A stretch of 64,000 nucleotides of DNA from Xylophilus sp. (GCA_009914555.1 WNDY01000013.1:19016-83015), one strand, 5' to 3'. Shown: positions 38,490 through 48,263, numbered from the stretch's first letter. Numbers and translations: made by a program. The notes: generated from the sequence alone by a model not told the origin.

Positions 38490-39868
38490 GGCGTGCCGCC
38501 TCCTTGCGGGTCGTCGTCTTCTGCGGTGTCCTCGTCGTCCAGGCTGATCGCGGCCAGCGGCAGCCGCACGGTCACCAGCGCGCCGCCGCCGATGCGGTTG
38601 GAGGCTGCCAGGCTGCCGCCCAGCGTGCGGGCCACGTTGACCGAAAGGAACAGGCCCAGCCCGCCGCCTGGGCAGCCCTTGGTGGACTGGTAGGGCTTGC
38701 CCAGGTTGGCCAGCATCTGCGGCGCGAAGCCCGGCCCGTCGTCGGTGACCATCAGGACGAGGTCGCTGCCGTCGCGCAGCACCGAGAGCTCGACCCGGCT
38801 GCGCGAGGCATCGAGCGCATTGTCCAGCACGTTGCAGACCATCTGCTGCAGTGCGGAATCGGACACGATGGGCCAGTCCTCGCCGAAGCTGCGGCGGTAG
38901 CGCAGGTCGGCGGGGCGGCGGGTCTGCTCCCACTGCGCGACGAGGTCGTCGAGGAAATCGGCCAGCGTGGTCTGGACCGGCGCCTCGCCGCGCGCCTCGC
39001 CGGCCGACAGCAGGATGCCGCCGACGATGTTCTTGCAGCGCTCCAGCTGGATCTGCATCTCGCCGATTTCCTGCAGCAGTTCGGCCGAGCCGGTGAACGG
39101 CTCCATGCGCCGCCAGTCGCCCAGGATGACCGAGAGCGTCGCCAGCGGCGTGCCCAGTTCGTGCGCCGCGCCGGAGGCCAGCAGGCCCATGCGCACGATG
39201 TGCTCCTCCTCGGCCGCGCGCTGACGCAGGTCGGCCAGGAAGGCGTCGCGCTCGCGCAGGTTGCGGCTGATGCGGGTGACGAAGCTCACCAGCAGCGCCG
39301 CGTTGATCACGAAGCACAGCAGCACGCCCTGCAGGTACAGGCTGCCGGGGCCCTTTTCCAGGTGCAGCTCCAGCGGCAGCGGTATGTAGGTGCGGGTCAG
39401 CGCGATGAAGCTGGCGCAGGTGATCGCGAACAGCGCCCATACGGCCGGGCCGGTGAGCAGCACCGCGCCCAGCATGGTCTGCACGAGGTAGAGGTAGATG
39501 AACGGATTGTTGACCCCGCCGCTGAAGTACAGCTGCGCCGTGAGGCCGGCCATGTCCACCAGCAGCGCCACCAGCAGTTCGCCGTGGTGCACCGTGTCGC
39601 GGCGGCGCAGGTGCTGCCACATGGCGAGGTTGACAGCGGCCAGGCCGGCGACGACGGCGGCCATGGGTGCCAGCGGCAGGTCGATGCGGAAGACGAGGTA
39701 GACCACCGCGATGGTGACGATCTGGCCGGCCACGGCCAGCCAGCGCAGCACCACCAATTGCTGCATGTTTTTGAAGTCGGTGGCCTGGTCGGCCTGCGCA
39801 ATGCCGCCGTCGAGCCGTGGCGGCATGGCCGGCGCACCATCGCGGGCGGCTGGCGCCTCGGTCTGCAT
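38486..39868 (-). CDS. regB: RegB/PrrB-type redox sensor histidine kinase
   Basis: This 460-residue membrane kinase has six helices in about residues 35-200. A quinone-binding motif of the RegB type is present in FSGGVNNPFIYLYLVQ. The phosphorylated histidine is in GAAHELGTPLATL. A conserved cysteine (LERCKNIVGG) lies at the position of the redox-active cysteine of Rhodobacter RegB. The ATP-binding N and G boxes are NVLDNALDASRSRV and GGGLGLFLSVNVAR. In RegB, oxidised quinone or cysteine oxidation switches the kinase off. It starts eight bases after surf1, so it appears to be part of the cyo transcript. Confidence 0.92.
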   Translation of the reverse strand: MQTEAPAARDGAPAMPPRLDGGIAQADQATDFKNMQQLVVLRWLAVAGQIVTIAVVYLVFRIDLPLAPMAAVVAGLAAVNLAMWQHLRRRDTVHHGELLVALLVDMAGLTAQLYFSGGVNNPFIYLYLVQTMLGAVLLTGPAVWALFAITCASFIALTRTYIPLPLELHLEKGPGSLYLQGVLLCFVINAALLVSFVTRISRNLRERDAFLADLRQRAAEEEHIVRMGLLASGAAHELGTPLATLSVILGDWRRMEPFTGSAELLQEIGEMQIQLERCKNIVGGILLSAGEARGEAPVQTTLADFLDDLVAQWEQTRRPADLRYRRSFGEDWPIVSDSALQQMVCNVLDNALDASRSRVELSVLRDGSDLVLMVTDDGPGFAPQMLANLGKPYQSTKGCPGGGLGLFLSVNVARTLGGSLAASNRIGGGALVTVRLPLAAISLDDEDTAEDDDPQGGGTP

Positions 39869-39876
39869 GGCGGCCG

Positions 39877-40644
39877 TCAGCCCTGGACGGGCATGCGTTC
39901 CTGCCGCAGCAGCCACCAGCCGGCAAGGGCCGTCATCAGCGCCAGGCCGAACCAGGTCGCCGCGTAGGCCAGGTGGTTGTTGTAGAACGAAAGCACGGTC
40001 AGGCCGGGCACCGGCCATTGCGCGGTGCGCGGCTGGCCGTCCGGCCACTGGGCGTCGATGAAGAACGGCGCCACGTTCCGCAGGCCGCGGGCGGCGGCGA
40101 TGGCCGGCACGTCGCGCGAATGCCAGCGGTTTTCCTCGGGCGAATTCTTGCGCAGGAACCCACCGTGCGGCTCCGACAGGCGCAGCAGGCCGGTCACCGT
40201 GGTTTCCCCTTGGGGCGGCGCGGCTTCCCGGTTGTCCTGCGCGCGCCGCTCGGGCGGCACGAAGCCGCGATTGACCAGCACCGTCGTGCCGTCGGCACGC
40301 ACCATCGGCGTCAGGACCCAGAAGCCGGCGCCGAGTTCGGTGGTCGCCTGGACGAATGTCTCGCGGTCGTTGAGGAAGCGGCCGATGATGCGCACGCGGC
40401 GGTATTCGTCGCGCCCCGCGTTCACGTCCTTCCACTGCGACGGCGGTGGGATGTCCGCCGGCGGCGCCGTCACCCGCTCGGTCACGCGGGCGATCAGCTC
40501 CAGCTTCCAGCTGCGGCGCTGGAGCTGCCAGGAGCCGAGCGCGACGAAGACCACGACCAGCAGCAGCGCCGTCCCGCCGATGAGCAGGCGGCGCGCGCGT
40601 CCCCCGCCCTGCCGCGGTGGCAGCGGAACGGGGCCGGCCGTCAA
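39877..40644 (-). CDS. SURF1-family protein, terminal-oxidase assembly
   Basis: This 255-residue protein has an N-terminal membrane helix (RRLLIGGTALLLVVVFVALGSWQLQRRSWK) and a C-terminal one (SFYNNHLAYAATWFGLALMTALAGWWLL) flanking a periplasmic domain, with GSWQ and VNRGFVP. SURF1 proteins help insert haem a or assemble terminal oxidases. There is no ATG near the cyoD stop; a TTG at 40644 overlaps that stop as TTGA and gives a normal-length protein, so I take it as the start. It sits between cyoD and regB. Confidence 0.9.
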   Translation of the reverse strand: MTAGPVPLPPRQGGGRARRLLIGGTALLLVVVFVALGSWQLQRRSWKLELIARVTERVTAPPADIPPPSQWKDVNAGRDEYRRVRIIGRFLNDRETFVQATTELGAGFWVLTPMVRADGTTVLVNRGFVPPERRAQDNREAAPPQGETTVTGLLRLSEPHGGFLRKNSPEENRWHSRDVPAIAAARGLRNVAPFFIDAQWPDGQPRTAQWPVPGLTVLSFYNNHLAYAATWFGLALMTALAGWWLLRQERMPVQG

Positions 40645-41063
40645 TGCTCGTGGCCCGCCTCTTGGGCGGCCGGATGCGGGTGCTGCGGCATCATGTTGGT
40701 GTTCATGTGGAACATGACCCACAGCGTGCCTGCGATGCCGATGGCGACGAAGACGATGGTGAAGATGGTGGACAGCAGGGTCCAGCCGCCCTCGACCTTG
40801 CCGTTCATGTGCAGGAAGTACACCATGTGCACCAGGATCTGCACCACGGCGAAGCCGCCGAGCACCAGCACGCCGACCGTGCGATCGGCGATGGTGTGGG
40901 ACATGACCAGCCAGAACGGGATGGCGGTCAGCACCACCGACAGGATGAAGCCGATCACGTACTCGCGCAGGCTGCTGTGCGGGCCCACGTCGCCGTGGTG
41001 GTCGTCATGATGGTCGTGGTGGCCTGCGCCGTGCGCAGGGACGTGGACGTCGTGCGCGCTCAT
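40641..41063 (-). CDS. cyoD: Cytochrome bo3 quinol oxidase subunit IV
   Basis: This 140-residue subunit has a histidine-rich N terminus (HDVHVPAHGAGHHDHHDDHHGD) and three membrane helices (LREYVIGFILSVVLTAIPFWLVM, VLVLGGFAVVQILVHMVYFLHM, LLSTIFTIVFVAIGIAGTLWVM). CyoD stabilises the copper-B centre during assembly. Its start overlaps the cyoC stop (TGATG), and its stop overlaps the TTG start of surf1. The polyhistidine start is unusual for the family and could bind metal. Confidence 0.93.
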   Translation of the reverse strand: MSAHDVHVPAHGAGHHDHHDDHHGDVGPHSSLREYVIGFILSVVLTAIPFWLVMSHTIADRTVGVLVLGGFAVVQILVHMVYFLHMNGKVEGGWTLLSTIFTIVFVAIGIAGTLWVMFHMNTNMMPQHPHPAAQEAGHEH

Positions 41064-41716
41064 CACAGCACTCCCATGAGGTAGACGAAGGTGAAAACGC
41101 CGATCCAGACAACGTCCAGGAAGTGCCAGAACATCGACAGGCACATCAGGCGGCGCTTGTTCTCGTGGATCAGGCCATGCTTGGAGATCTGCACGATCAG
41201 CGTGACCAGCCAGATCGAGCCGAAGGTCACGTGCAGGCCGTGGGTGCCCACCAGCGTGAAGAAGGCCGACATGGCGGCGCTGCTCTGCGGGCCGGCGCCC
41301 TCGTGGATCAGGTGGTGGAACTCGTAGAGCTCGACGCCCAGGAACGCCAGGCCGAAGATGCCGGTGACGATGAGCCAGCCGATCGTGCCGCCAACCTTGT
41401 TCTGCTGCTTTTGCAGCATGGCAAAGCCGAAGGTGATGGACGACAGCAGCAGGAAGGCCGTGTTGAGGGCCACCAGGTTCAGGTCGAACAGCTCGGCGCC
41501 GCCGGGGCCGCCGGCATGGTTGCGGCCGAGCACGCCCCAGGTCGCGAAAAGCGCCGCGAAGATGAGGCAGTCGCTCATCAGGTAGAGCCAGAAGCCCAAG
41601 GCGGTGCCATTCTCGGGATGCGGCTCGTGCTCCAGGTGGTAGACGCGGGCGGTACCCGTGGCGTCGGCGCCGCGGGCACCCGCCAGGGCGGAGGGATGGA
41701 CAGCGATATCAGACAT
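41063..41716 (-). CDS. cyoC: Cytochrome bo3 quinol oxidase subunit III
   Basis: This 217-residue subunit has five membrane helices and belongs to the COX3 family: [27 protein letters not shown] near the start, [19 protein letters not shown], and a final [22 protein letters not shown]. It supports proton uptake and stability of the oxidase. It overlaps the end of cyoB by eight bases and the start of cyoD by one, so translation is tightly linked. Confidence 0.95.
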   Translation of the reverse strand: MSDIAVHPSALAGARGADATGTARVYHLEHEPHPENGTALGFWLYLMSDCLIFAALFATWGVLGRNHAGGPGGAELFDLNLVALNTAFLLLSSITFGFAMLQKQQNKVGGTIGWLIVTGIFGLAFLGVELYEFHHLIHEGAGPQSSAAMSAFFTLVGTHGLHVTFGSIWLVTLIVQISKHGLIHENKRRLMCLSMFWHFLDVVWIGVFTFVYLMGVL

Positions 41717-43715
41717 GGCGGGCCAGCAGTTGGGTGCGCGCGTTCTCGGTGGCGATCACTTCGGACGCCGGGATGTGGAAGTCGCGCTTGTAGTTGAAGG
41801 TATGGACGATGGCGGTGATCACGATCGCGGCGAACGACACGATCGCCAGCGGCCACATGTGCCAGATCAGTGCGAAGCCCCAGACCAGCGAGATCGCCGA
41901 GATGATTGCGCCGGACGCCGTGTTCAGCGGCATGTGGATGTCCCTGAAGCCGGCCAGCGGGCGCTGGTAGCCGTGCTTCTTCATGTCCCACCAGGCATCG
42001 ACTTCGTGCACCACCGGGGTGAAGGCGAAGTTGTACTGCGGCGGCGGCGACGAGGTGGCCCACTCCAGCGTGCGGCCATCCCACGGGTCGCCGGTCACGT
42101 CGCGCAGTTCCTCGCGCTTGAGGAAGCTCACGAAGATGCAGATCAGGAAGCTGGCGATGCCGATGGCCACGAGGCCGGCGCCGAAGGCGGCGACCACGAA
42201 GTACGGCTGCAGCGATGCATCGTCGAAGTGGTTGACGCGGCGGGTCACGCCCATCAGGCCCAGCACGTACAGCGGCGTGAAGGCGACCCAGTAGCCGGCC
42301 AGCCAGAACCAGAAGGACATGCGGCCCCAGAAATCGTTCAGGCGGAAGCCGAAGGCCTTGGGAAACCAGTAGGTCATGCCGGCGAACAGGCCGAACACCA
42401 CGCCGCCGATGATCACGTTGTGGAAGTGGGCGATCAGGAACAGGCTGTTGTGCAGCACGAAGTCGGCCGCCGGCACGGCCAGCAGCACGCCGGTCATGCC
42501 GCCGACGGTGAAGGTGACCATGAAGCCCACGGTCCACAGCATCGGCACCTCGAAGCGGATGCGGCCGCGGTATATGGTGAACAGCCAGTTGAAGATCTTC
42601 GCGCCGGTCGGGATCGAGATGATCATCGTGGTGATCCCGAAGAACGAGTTCACGCTGGCTCCCGAGCCCATGGTGAAGAAGTGGTGCAGCCAGACCAGGT
42701 ACGACAGGATCGTGATGCAGACCGTGGCGTAGACCATGGAGGTGTAGCCGAACAGGCGCTTGCGGCTGTAGGTAGCCGTCACTTCCGAGAAGATGCCGAA
42801 GGCCGGCAGCACGAGGATGTAGACCTCGGGATGGCCCCAGATCCAGATCAGGTTCACGTACAGCATGGGGTTGCCGCCCAGCGAGTTCGTGAAGAAGTTC
42901 GTGCCGACGTAGCGGTCGAGCGACATCAGCACCAGGGCCGCGGTCAGCACCGGGAACGAAGCCACGATCAGCGCGTTGGTGCACAGCGAGGTCCAGGTGA
43001 AGATCGGCATCTTCATCATGTCCATGCCGGGCGCGCGCATCTTGACGATGGTGACCAGCAGGTTGATGCCCGACAGCGTCGTGCCCACGCCCGCTATCTG
43101 CAGCGCCCAGATGTAGTAGTCCAGCCCCACGCCCGGATCCTGGTTGCCCAGGTTGGACAGCGCCAGCCAGCCGGAGGTGGAAAACTCGCCCAGGAACAGC
43201 GAGATCATCACGAGGATGGCGCCCGCGGTGGTCATCCAGAAGCTGAAGTTGTTGAGGAACGGGAAGGCCACGTCGCGCGCGCCGATCTGCAGCGGCACGA
43301 CGTAGTTCATGAGCCCGGTGACCAGCGGCATCGCCACGAAGAAGATCATGATCACGCCGTGGGCGGTGAAGATCTGGTCGTAGTGGTGCGGCGGCAGGTA
43401 GCCCAGGTTGTCGCCGAAGGCGATGGCCTGCTGGAGGCGCATCATGATGGCGTCGGAGAAGCCGCGCAGCAGCATCACGATGCCCAGCACCATGTACATG
43501 ATGCCGATCTTCTTGTGGTCGATGCTGCAGAACCAGTCGCGCCACAACGGGCCGATCAGCTTGAAGCGCAGCAGAACGGCCAGCAGGGCGAGGCCGCCGA
43601 GCGCCACGGCGATGAAGGTGACGAGCACGATGGGCTCGTGCGCCATGGGAATCGAGTCCCAGGTGATGCGCCCTAGCAGCCAGTGCGCGGGCTCGGAGTT
43701 GTGTACAACGGACAT
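41709..43715 (-). CDS. cyoB: Cytochrome bo3 quinol oxidase subunit I
   Basis: This 668-residue catalytic subunit has about 15 membrane helices. Haem and copper-B ligands are visible: the low-spin haem histidine in [15 protein letters not shown], the His-Tyr pair in [18 protein letters not shown], the two histidines in [11 protein letters not shown], and the paired histidines in [15 protein letters not shown]. It reduces oxygen to water using quinol and pumps protons. It starts 100 bases after cyoA with no sign of another promoter. Confidence 0.97.
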   Translation of the reverse strand: MSVVHNSEPAHWLLGRITWDSIPMAHEPIVLVTFIAVALGGLALLAVLLRFKLIGPLWRDWFCSIDHKKIGIMYMVLGIVMLLRGFSDAIMMRLQQAIAFGDNLGYLPPHHYDQIFTAHGVIMIFFVAMPLVTGLMNYVVPLQIGARDVAFPFLNNFSFWMTTAGAILVMISLFLGEFSTSGWLALSNLGNQDPGVGLDYYIWALQIAGVGTTLSGINLLVTIVKMRAPGMDMMKMPIFTWTSLCTNALIVASFPVLTAALVLMSLDRYVGTNFFTNSLGGNPMLYVNLIWIWGHPEVYILVLPAFGIFSEVTATYSRKRLFGYTSMVYATVCITILSYLVWLHHFFTMGSGASVNSFFGITTMIISIPTGAKIFNWLFTIYRGRIRFEVPMLWTVGFMVTFTVGGMTGVLLAVPAADFVLHNSLFLIAHFHNVIIGGVVFGLFAGMTYWFPKAFGFRLNDFWGRMSFWFWLAGYWVAFTPLYVLGLMGVTRRVNHFDDASLQPYFVVAAFGAGLVAIGIASFLICIFVSFLKREELRDVTGDPWDGRTLEWATSSPPPQYNFAFTPVVHEVDAWWDMKKHGYQRPLAGFRDIHMPLNTASGAIISAISLVWGFALIWHMWPLAIVSFAAIVITAIVHTFNYKRDFHIPASEVIATENARTQLLARHV

Positions 43716-43815
43716 GGCAGGTCAGTTCAAAGGGGCGCGGCCACCGGGGAATGGCAGGACGCCCGAGGGTGCAGATGCGGTGGGGTCAGGACGGCGAACG
43801 AGTCGCAGCCCATCA

Positions 43816-44835
43816 TCAGTTCAACAGGGTCTCGACCGGCGACGACGAGGTGCAGATCGACTGCGCCATCACCGTCGTGAGCGCCTCCTGGCGCGCCTTG
43901 GCTGCGGCGCGGCCGCGGGCGGCATCGGCGGCCATGACATCGTGCATGCAGGGCTTGCTCTCTTCCACGCACAGGTTGACCACGCGCTTGAACAGGCCGT
44001 CCTCCACGGAGGCGAAGCGCTCCACGGGATTGCGCTCGCTCGGCTTGGCCAGCTCGATATAGGCGTTGCGGTCGAGCGCCTTGCCGGCCCTGGCCTCGGC
44101 GACCCACTTGTCGAAGTCCGCGTCGCTCACGCCCAGGAACCTGAAGTGCATGCCGGCGAAGCCCGCGCCGCTGTAGTGGGCCGAGATGCCCTTGAACTCG
44201 CCCGGCTTGTTGATCACCGCGTTCAGCTCGGTCGTCATGCCCGGCATCGTGTAGATCATGCCGGCCAGGTCGGGCACGTAGAACGCGTTCATCGTGGTGC
44301 TGGAGGTGAACGTGAAGTGGATCGGGCGATCCACCGGTGCGGCCAGTTCGTTGACTGTTGCGATGCCCTGCTCCGGCAGCACGAACAGCCACTTCCAGTC
44401 CAGCGACACGACCTGCACTTCTAGCGGCCTGACGTTCTCGGGCAGCGGCTTGCCTTCGGCGATGCGGTCCAGCGGACGGTACGGGTCCAGCTTGTGGGTC
44501 GCGATCCAGGTGATGGAGCCCAGCGCGATGATGATCATCAGCGGCACGGACCAGATCACCAGTTCGAGCTTGGTGGAATGGTGCCACTCGGGGTTGTACT
44601 CCGCCTTGTCGTTGGACTGGCGGTAGCGCCAGGCGAACACCAGCGTGAGGACGATCACCGGGATGATGATGATCAGCATCAGCAGCGTGGCGATGATGAC
44701 GAGACGGCCCTGCTGGGCGGCGATGTCTCCGGCTGGATGGAGCACGACAGTGTTGCAGCCGGCCAGCACGAGAGCGCCGGCGGCCATCAGCAACGCTCGG
44801 CACGGAGTCTTGAGTGAGGACAAACCCAGAGGCAT
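43816..44835 (-). CDS. cyoA: Cytochrome bo3 quinol oxidase subunit II
   Basis: This 339-residue subunit is a lipoprotein: the lipobox LAGC ends at cysteine 27. Two membrane helices follow (LVIIATLLMLIIIIPVIVLTLVFAWRY and LVIWSVPLMIIIALGSITWIAT), then a periplasmic cupredoxin domain lacking copper-A ligands, as expected for a quinol oxidase (MNAFYVPDLAGMIYTMPGMTTEL). It leads the operon cyoABCD-surf1-regBA. The 141-base gap to the divergent MFS gene must carry both promoters; no clear Fnr box was found. Confidence 0.96.
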   Translation of the reverse strand: MPLGLSSLKTPCRALLMAAGALVLAGCNTVVLHPAGDIAAQQGRLVIIATLLMLIIIIPVIVLTLVFAWRYRQSNDKAEYNPEWHHSTKLELVIWSVPLMIIIALGSITWIATHKLDPYRPLDRIAEGKPLPENVRPLEVQVVSLDWKWLFVLPEQGIATVNELAAPVDRPIHFTFTSSTTMNAFYVPDLAGMIYTMPGMTTELNAVINKPGEFKGISAHYSGAGFAGMHFRFLGVSDADFDKWVAEARAGKALDRNAYIELAKPSERNPVERFASVEDGLFKRVVNLCVEESKPCMHDVMAADAARGRAAAKARQEALTTVMAQSICTSSSPVETLLN

Positions 44836-44976
44836 GGAATGCGTTTATAGGGATGGAAGGGATTGCTTGCGCGCGGCAAATGTAGTCGGATTATCCTCCT
44901 ACGGCGATTGGACGTTTTGTCCCACGCCGGTAGACCACCAGGGTATCCAAAGCTCAGGAGAAGGAGATCTGTCCGT

Positions 44977-46341
44977 ATGACAACACTTGCCACCCACCTG
45001 CCTGACCACCTCCCGACCAGCCCCGAGATCTCGTCCCCCTTCCTTCCCCGCGGCACGGTGCCGCCGCATTCCGAGGTCGCCCCGGGCGACATCGCGGTCG
45101 GCGTGATCATCGGGCGGGCCTCGGAATACTTCGACTTCTTCGTCTACGGCATCGCGTCCGCGCTCATCTTTCCCGCAGTCTTCTTCCCCTTCGCGCAGCC
45201 GCTCCAGGCCACGCTCTATGCCTTCATCATCTTCTCGTTCGCCTTCCTGACCCGGCCGATCGGCACTGCGGTCTTCATGGCGATCGAGCGGCGCTGGGGC
45301 CGCGGCACCAAGCTGACCGCCTCGCTGTTCCTGCTGGGCACGGCCACGGCCGGCATCGCCTTCCTGCCCGGCCACGGGCAGATCGGCGTCTGGTCCATCG
45401 TGCTGCTGGCGGCCTTCCGGCTGGTGCAGGGCCTCGCGCTCGGTGGCACCTGGGACGGCCTGCCCTCGCTGCTGGCGCTGAACGCCCCGCCCCACAAGCG
45501 CGGCTGGTATGCGATGCTGGGCCAGTTGGGCGCGCCGCTGGGCTTCGTGATCGCGGCCGCCCTGTTCGCCTACCTCTACAGCCAGCTGTCGTTCGACGAC
45601 CTGCATGCCTGGGGCTGGCGCTATCCGTTCTTCGTGGCCTTCGCGCTGAACGTGGTGGCCCTGTTCGCCCGCCTGCGGCTGGTGGTCACGCACGAATACG
45701 ACCAGCAGCTCGGCGAACGCGAGCTGACGGCAGAGCCGGTGCACACGGTGCTGCAGGCCCAGGGCTCCAACGTGCTGATCGGCGCCTTCGCGGCCCTGGC
45801 CAGCTACGCCCTCTTCCACATCGTCACGATCTTCCCGCTGTCGTGGATCCAGTTGTACTCGGGCCAGTCGCTCTCGGGCGTGCTGTCGGTGCAGATCGTG
45901 GGCGCGGTGCTCGCCGCGGGCGCGGTGGTGGTGTCGGGCCTGCTGGCCGACAAGATCGGCCGGCGCAGCACGCTGGGCATCTTCGCCGTGCTGATCGCCC
46001 TGTTCAGCTTCGTCGCGCCTGTGCTGCTCGATGCCGGCCAGGCCGGCCAGCATGCCTTCATCATCGCGGGCTTCGTGCTGCTGGGCCTGTCGTACGGCCA
46101 GTCGACCGGCGCGGTCACCTCGAACTTCGAGCCGCGCCTGCGCTATACCGGCGCAGCCTTCACCGTCGACATCGCCTGGCTGATCGGCGCGGCCTTCGCC
46201 CCGCTGGTGGCGCTGGGCCTGTCGTCGCACTACGGGCTCTGGGCCGTGGGTGCCTACCTGCTGTCGGGCGCGGCCGCCACGCTGATCGCGCTGCGGATCA
46301 ACCGCAACCGTCAGCCGGTGGTCAGGGACACCGACGACTGA
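44977..46341 (+). CDS. MFS transporter, metabolite:proton symporter type
   Basis: This 454-residue inner-membrane protein has twelve membrane helices. The loop-2 to loop-3 signature (FLTRPIGTAVFMAIERRWGRGTKLTAS) and the loop after helix 8 (GLLADKIGRRSTLGIFAVL) place it in the metabolite:H+ symporter group that includes ShiA and ProP. Substrate is likely a carboxylate or compatible solute but cannot be read from sequence. The ATG at 44977 follows AAGGAGA. It diverges from cyoA and converges on bioB, with a strong hairpin between. Confidence 0.9.
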   Translation: MTTLATHLPDHLPTSPEISSPFLPRGTVPPHSEVAPGDIAVGVIIGRASEYFDFFVYGIASALIFPAVFFPFAQPLQATLYAFIIFSFAFLTRPIGTAVFMAIERRWGRGTKLTASLFLLGTATAGIAFLPGHGQIGVWSIVLLAAFRLVQGLALGGTWDGLPSLLALNAPPHKRGWYAMLGQLGAPLGFVIAAALFAYLYSQLSFDDLHAWGWRYPFFVAFALNVVALFARLRLVVTHEYDQQLGERELTAEPVHTVLQAQGSNVLIGAFAALASYALFHIVTIFPLSWIQLYSGQSLSGVLSVQIVGAVLAAGAVVVSGLLADKIGRRSTLGIFAVLIALFSFVAPVLLDAGQAGQHAFIIAGFVLLGLSYGQSTGAVTSNFEPRLRYTGAAFTVDIAWLIGAAFAPLVALGLSSHYGLWAVGAYLLSGAAATLIALRINRNRQPVVRDTDD

Positions 46342-46355
46342 TACCCCTGCCCCTG

Positions 46356-46394
46356 AATGCACAAGGCCCGCCCCCAGTGCGGGCCTTGTGCATT
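46356..46394. terminator. Bidirectional terminator between MFS gene and bioB
   Basis: A perfect 16-base stem (46356-46371 with 46379-46394) and a 7-base loop lie between convergent genes. The left arm begins AATGCACAAGG; there is no long T run. Copies of the recurrent motif flank it as an inverted pair: ATACCCCT at 46341-46348 and GGGAGTAT at 46402-46409. Confidence 0.75.
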
Positions 46395-46473
46395 TGAGGC
46401 GGGGAGTATGCGGCCACCGGTCGGCGCACGGCATGTCCGCCCGCAGGCGCTGCAGCCTGCGCCTGCCAGGGCT

Positions 46474-47568
46474 TCATGCGCAGCGGTGGTCTGCGTGGTC
46501 GTGGGAATGATGATGGAGGTGGTCGTCCGGCTGGGCCACCGCATGCCGCGTGGCCAACCCGAGCTTGCGCAGCAGTTGCACGTCGGCATCCACGTCGGGG
46601 TTGCCGGTGACCAGCAGCTTGTCGCCATAGAAGATCGAGTTGGCACCCGCCAGGAAGCACAGCGCCTGCACCGCCTCGCCCATCTGCTGGCGGCCGGCCG
46701 ACAGGCGCACGCGCGCCTTCGGCATGGTGATCCGGGCCACCGCGATCACGCGCACGAAGTCCAGCGGATCGATCGGCGGCGCATCGGCCAGCGGCGTGCC
46801 GGGCACGCGCACGAGGCTGTTGATCGGAACCGATTCAGGGTATGGGTTCAGGTTGGTCAGCTGCGCGATCAGGCCGGCGCGGTGCACCGGCGCCTCACCC
46901 ATGCCCACGATGCCGCCGCAGCACACGCTGATGCCGGCCGCGCGCACGTGCGAAAGCGTGTCCAGCCGGTCCTGGTAGGTGCGGGTGTCGACGATCTCGC
47001 CGTAGTAGTCGGGCGCGGTGTCGAGGTTGTGATTGTAGTAGTCCAGACCGGCGTCCTTGAGCGCGACCGCCTGGTGCTCCTGGAGCATGCCCAGCGTGGC
47101 GCAGGACTGCAGGCCCAGGCCCTTGACCGCGCGGATCAGCTCGGCCACCTTCTCGACGTCGCGGTCCTTGGGCGCGCGCCAGGCCGCGCCCATGCAGAAG
47201 CGCGAGGCCCCGGCGTCCTTGGCCGCCTGGGCGGCGCGGGTGACCTCCTCCACGGACATGAGCTTCTGCGCCTTCACGCCGGTGTCGAACTCCGAGGACT
47301 GCGGGCAGTAGCCGCAGTTCTCGGGACAGCCGCCGGTCTTGACCGACAGCAGCGTGGCCAGCTCGATGTCGCCCGCAGGGAAATGCGCGCGGTGCACGGT
47401 CTGCGCCTGAAACAGCAGGTCGTTGAACGGCTTGTCCAGCAGGGCCTGGACGGCTTCCACCGTCCAGGGGCCCGGGGGTGCAGCCGGCTTCCTGGCCGGA
47501 CGGTGCAGGGTTACCGCATGGGCGGCGGCGGCGCTGGCGTGTTCCGCGGGGAGGTCATTCATACCCAT
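46474..47568 (-). CDS. bioB: Biotin synthase
   Basis: This 364-residue radical-SAM enzyme inserts sulfur into dethiobiotin. The SAM cluster cysteines are in [13 protein letters not shown], and the second cluster residues include [18 protein letters not shown] and RLSAGR. The last 17 residues are histidine-rich ([17 protein letters not shown]), with seven histidines, and lie outside the normal barrel. The start at 47568 gives [10 protein letters not shown]. No other biotin genes are next to it. A decayed toxin-antitoxin pair lies upstream. Confidence 0.96.
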   Translation of the reverse strand: MGMNDLPAEHASAAAAHAVTLHRPARKPAAPPGPWTVEAVQALLDKPFNDLLFQAQTVHRAHFPAGDIELATLLSVKTGGCPENCGYCPQSSEFDTGVKAQKLMSVEEVTRAAQAAKDAGASRFCMGAAWRAPKDRDVEKVAELIRAVKGLGLQSCATLGMLQEHQAVALKDAGLDYYNHNLDTAPDYYGEIVDTRTYQDRLDTLSHVRAAGISVCCGGIVGMGEAPVHRAGLIAQLTNLNPYPESVPINSLVRVPGTPLADAPPIDPLDFVRVIAVARITMPKARVRLSAGRQQMGEAVQALCFLAGANSIFYGDKLLVTGNPDVDADVQLLRKLGLATRHAVAQPDDHLHHHSHDHADHRCA

Positions 47569-47644
47569 CTATGCAAACTCCAGTGTGACTTGGTCGACAG
47601 ACAGCGATTCTCCCCTGCCCGCGACGATCCTGCCGCAATCCCGG

Positions 47645-47845
47645 CCAGTGGCCTGCGCCGCGATCGGGCCCCCGGGGGAAGGCGAAGACTCCGCCCTCGG
47701 CCACCCAGCGCAGCAGGGCCAAGTGGTCGCGCGCTGCCAGCCTTGCGCCGGGTGCCTAGAGCAGTTCGCGGCCATGCGCGTGGGCGATATCGCCGCCGTC
47801 GAACAGCGCGACCAGCGGACCGGCATCCAGCAGGGCGATCCTCAT
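47645..47845 (-). pseudogene. PIN-domain (VapC-type) toxin remnant
   Basis: From 47845 the frame reads MRIALLDAGPLVALFDGGDIAHAHGRELL and meets a TAG stop at 47756-47758. The same frame beyond the stop still resembles a PIN domain (LALLRWVAEGGVFAFP), and then homology fades near bioB. The first acidic residue of PIN nucleases is kept in LLDAGP; the rest is lost. It overlaps the upstream antitoxin remnant by ATGA, the usual order of a vapBC operon. It cannot make an active nuclease. Confidence 0.65.
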
Positions 47846-48214
47846 CCGCCGCATCCTCGTCGCCGGGACGTCCAGGCCACGCCCTGCCTTTTGGCGTCCT
47901 GGCAAGCCAGCCAATCCCGGGCAGCCGCATCGTGCCGGGCGTGCAGCTTGCGGCGCAGGCGGTCGCCCGCTGCACCGGCCGGCTCCGCTGCCACCGGCGC
48001 CCTGTCCGCCTCCAGGGGGCCGGGTGCCGGCTCTGCGACGATGGGCGGCAGGCTTTCCGCCTGCACCTGCAGCAGTTAGTTCGTAGCGATTCCTGCGCCC
48101 CAGGGCACGCTGCACCGCGTCCACGATGAACTGCGACTTCGTGATGCCCCGCCGCCGCGCGGCCCGCTCCGGTGCCTGCGCCAATACGGAGTCGCCGGCG
48201 CCATATACCCCCAC
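47842..48214 (-). pseudogene. VapB-type antitoxin remnant with one-base insertion
   Basis: The first part reads [30 protein letters not shown], a ribbon-helix-helix or similar antitoxin. One frame over, the C-terminal half reads LLQVQAESLPPIVAEPAPGPLEADRAP and continues to RRKLHARHDAAARDWLACQDAKRQGVAW. Removing one A at about 48076-48078 (CTAACTGCTG to CTACTGCTG) joins them as YELLLQVQAES. The normal N terminus before RAARRRG is not recognisable, and an ATACCCCC lies at 48205-48212 near that break. The start coordinate is therefore approximate. Toxin and antitoxin are both inactive. Confidence 0.6.
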
Positions 48215-48263
48215 AGGTAATTTCTCCTGGCGCCCGCCGTCCCTACGCTTCCAGGATATACCC

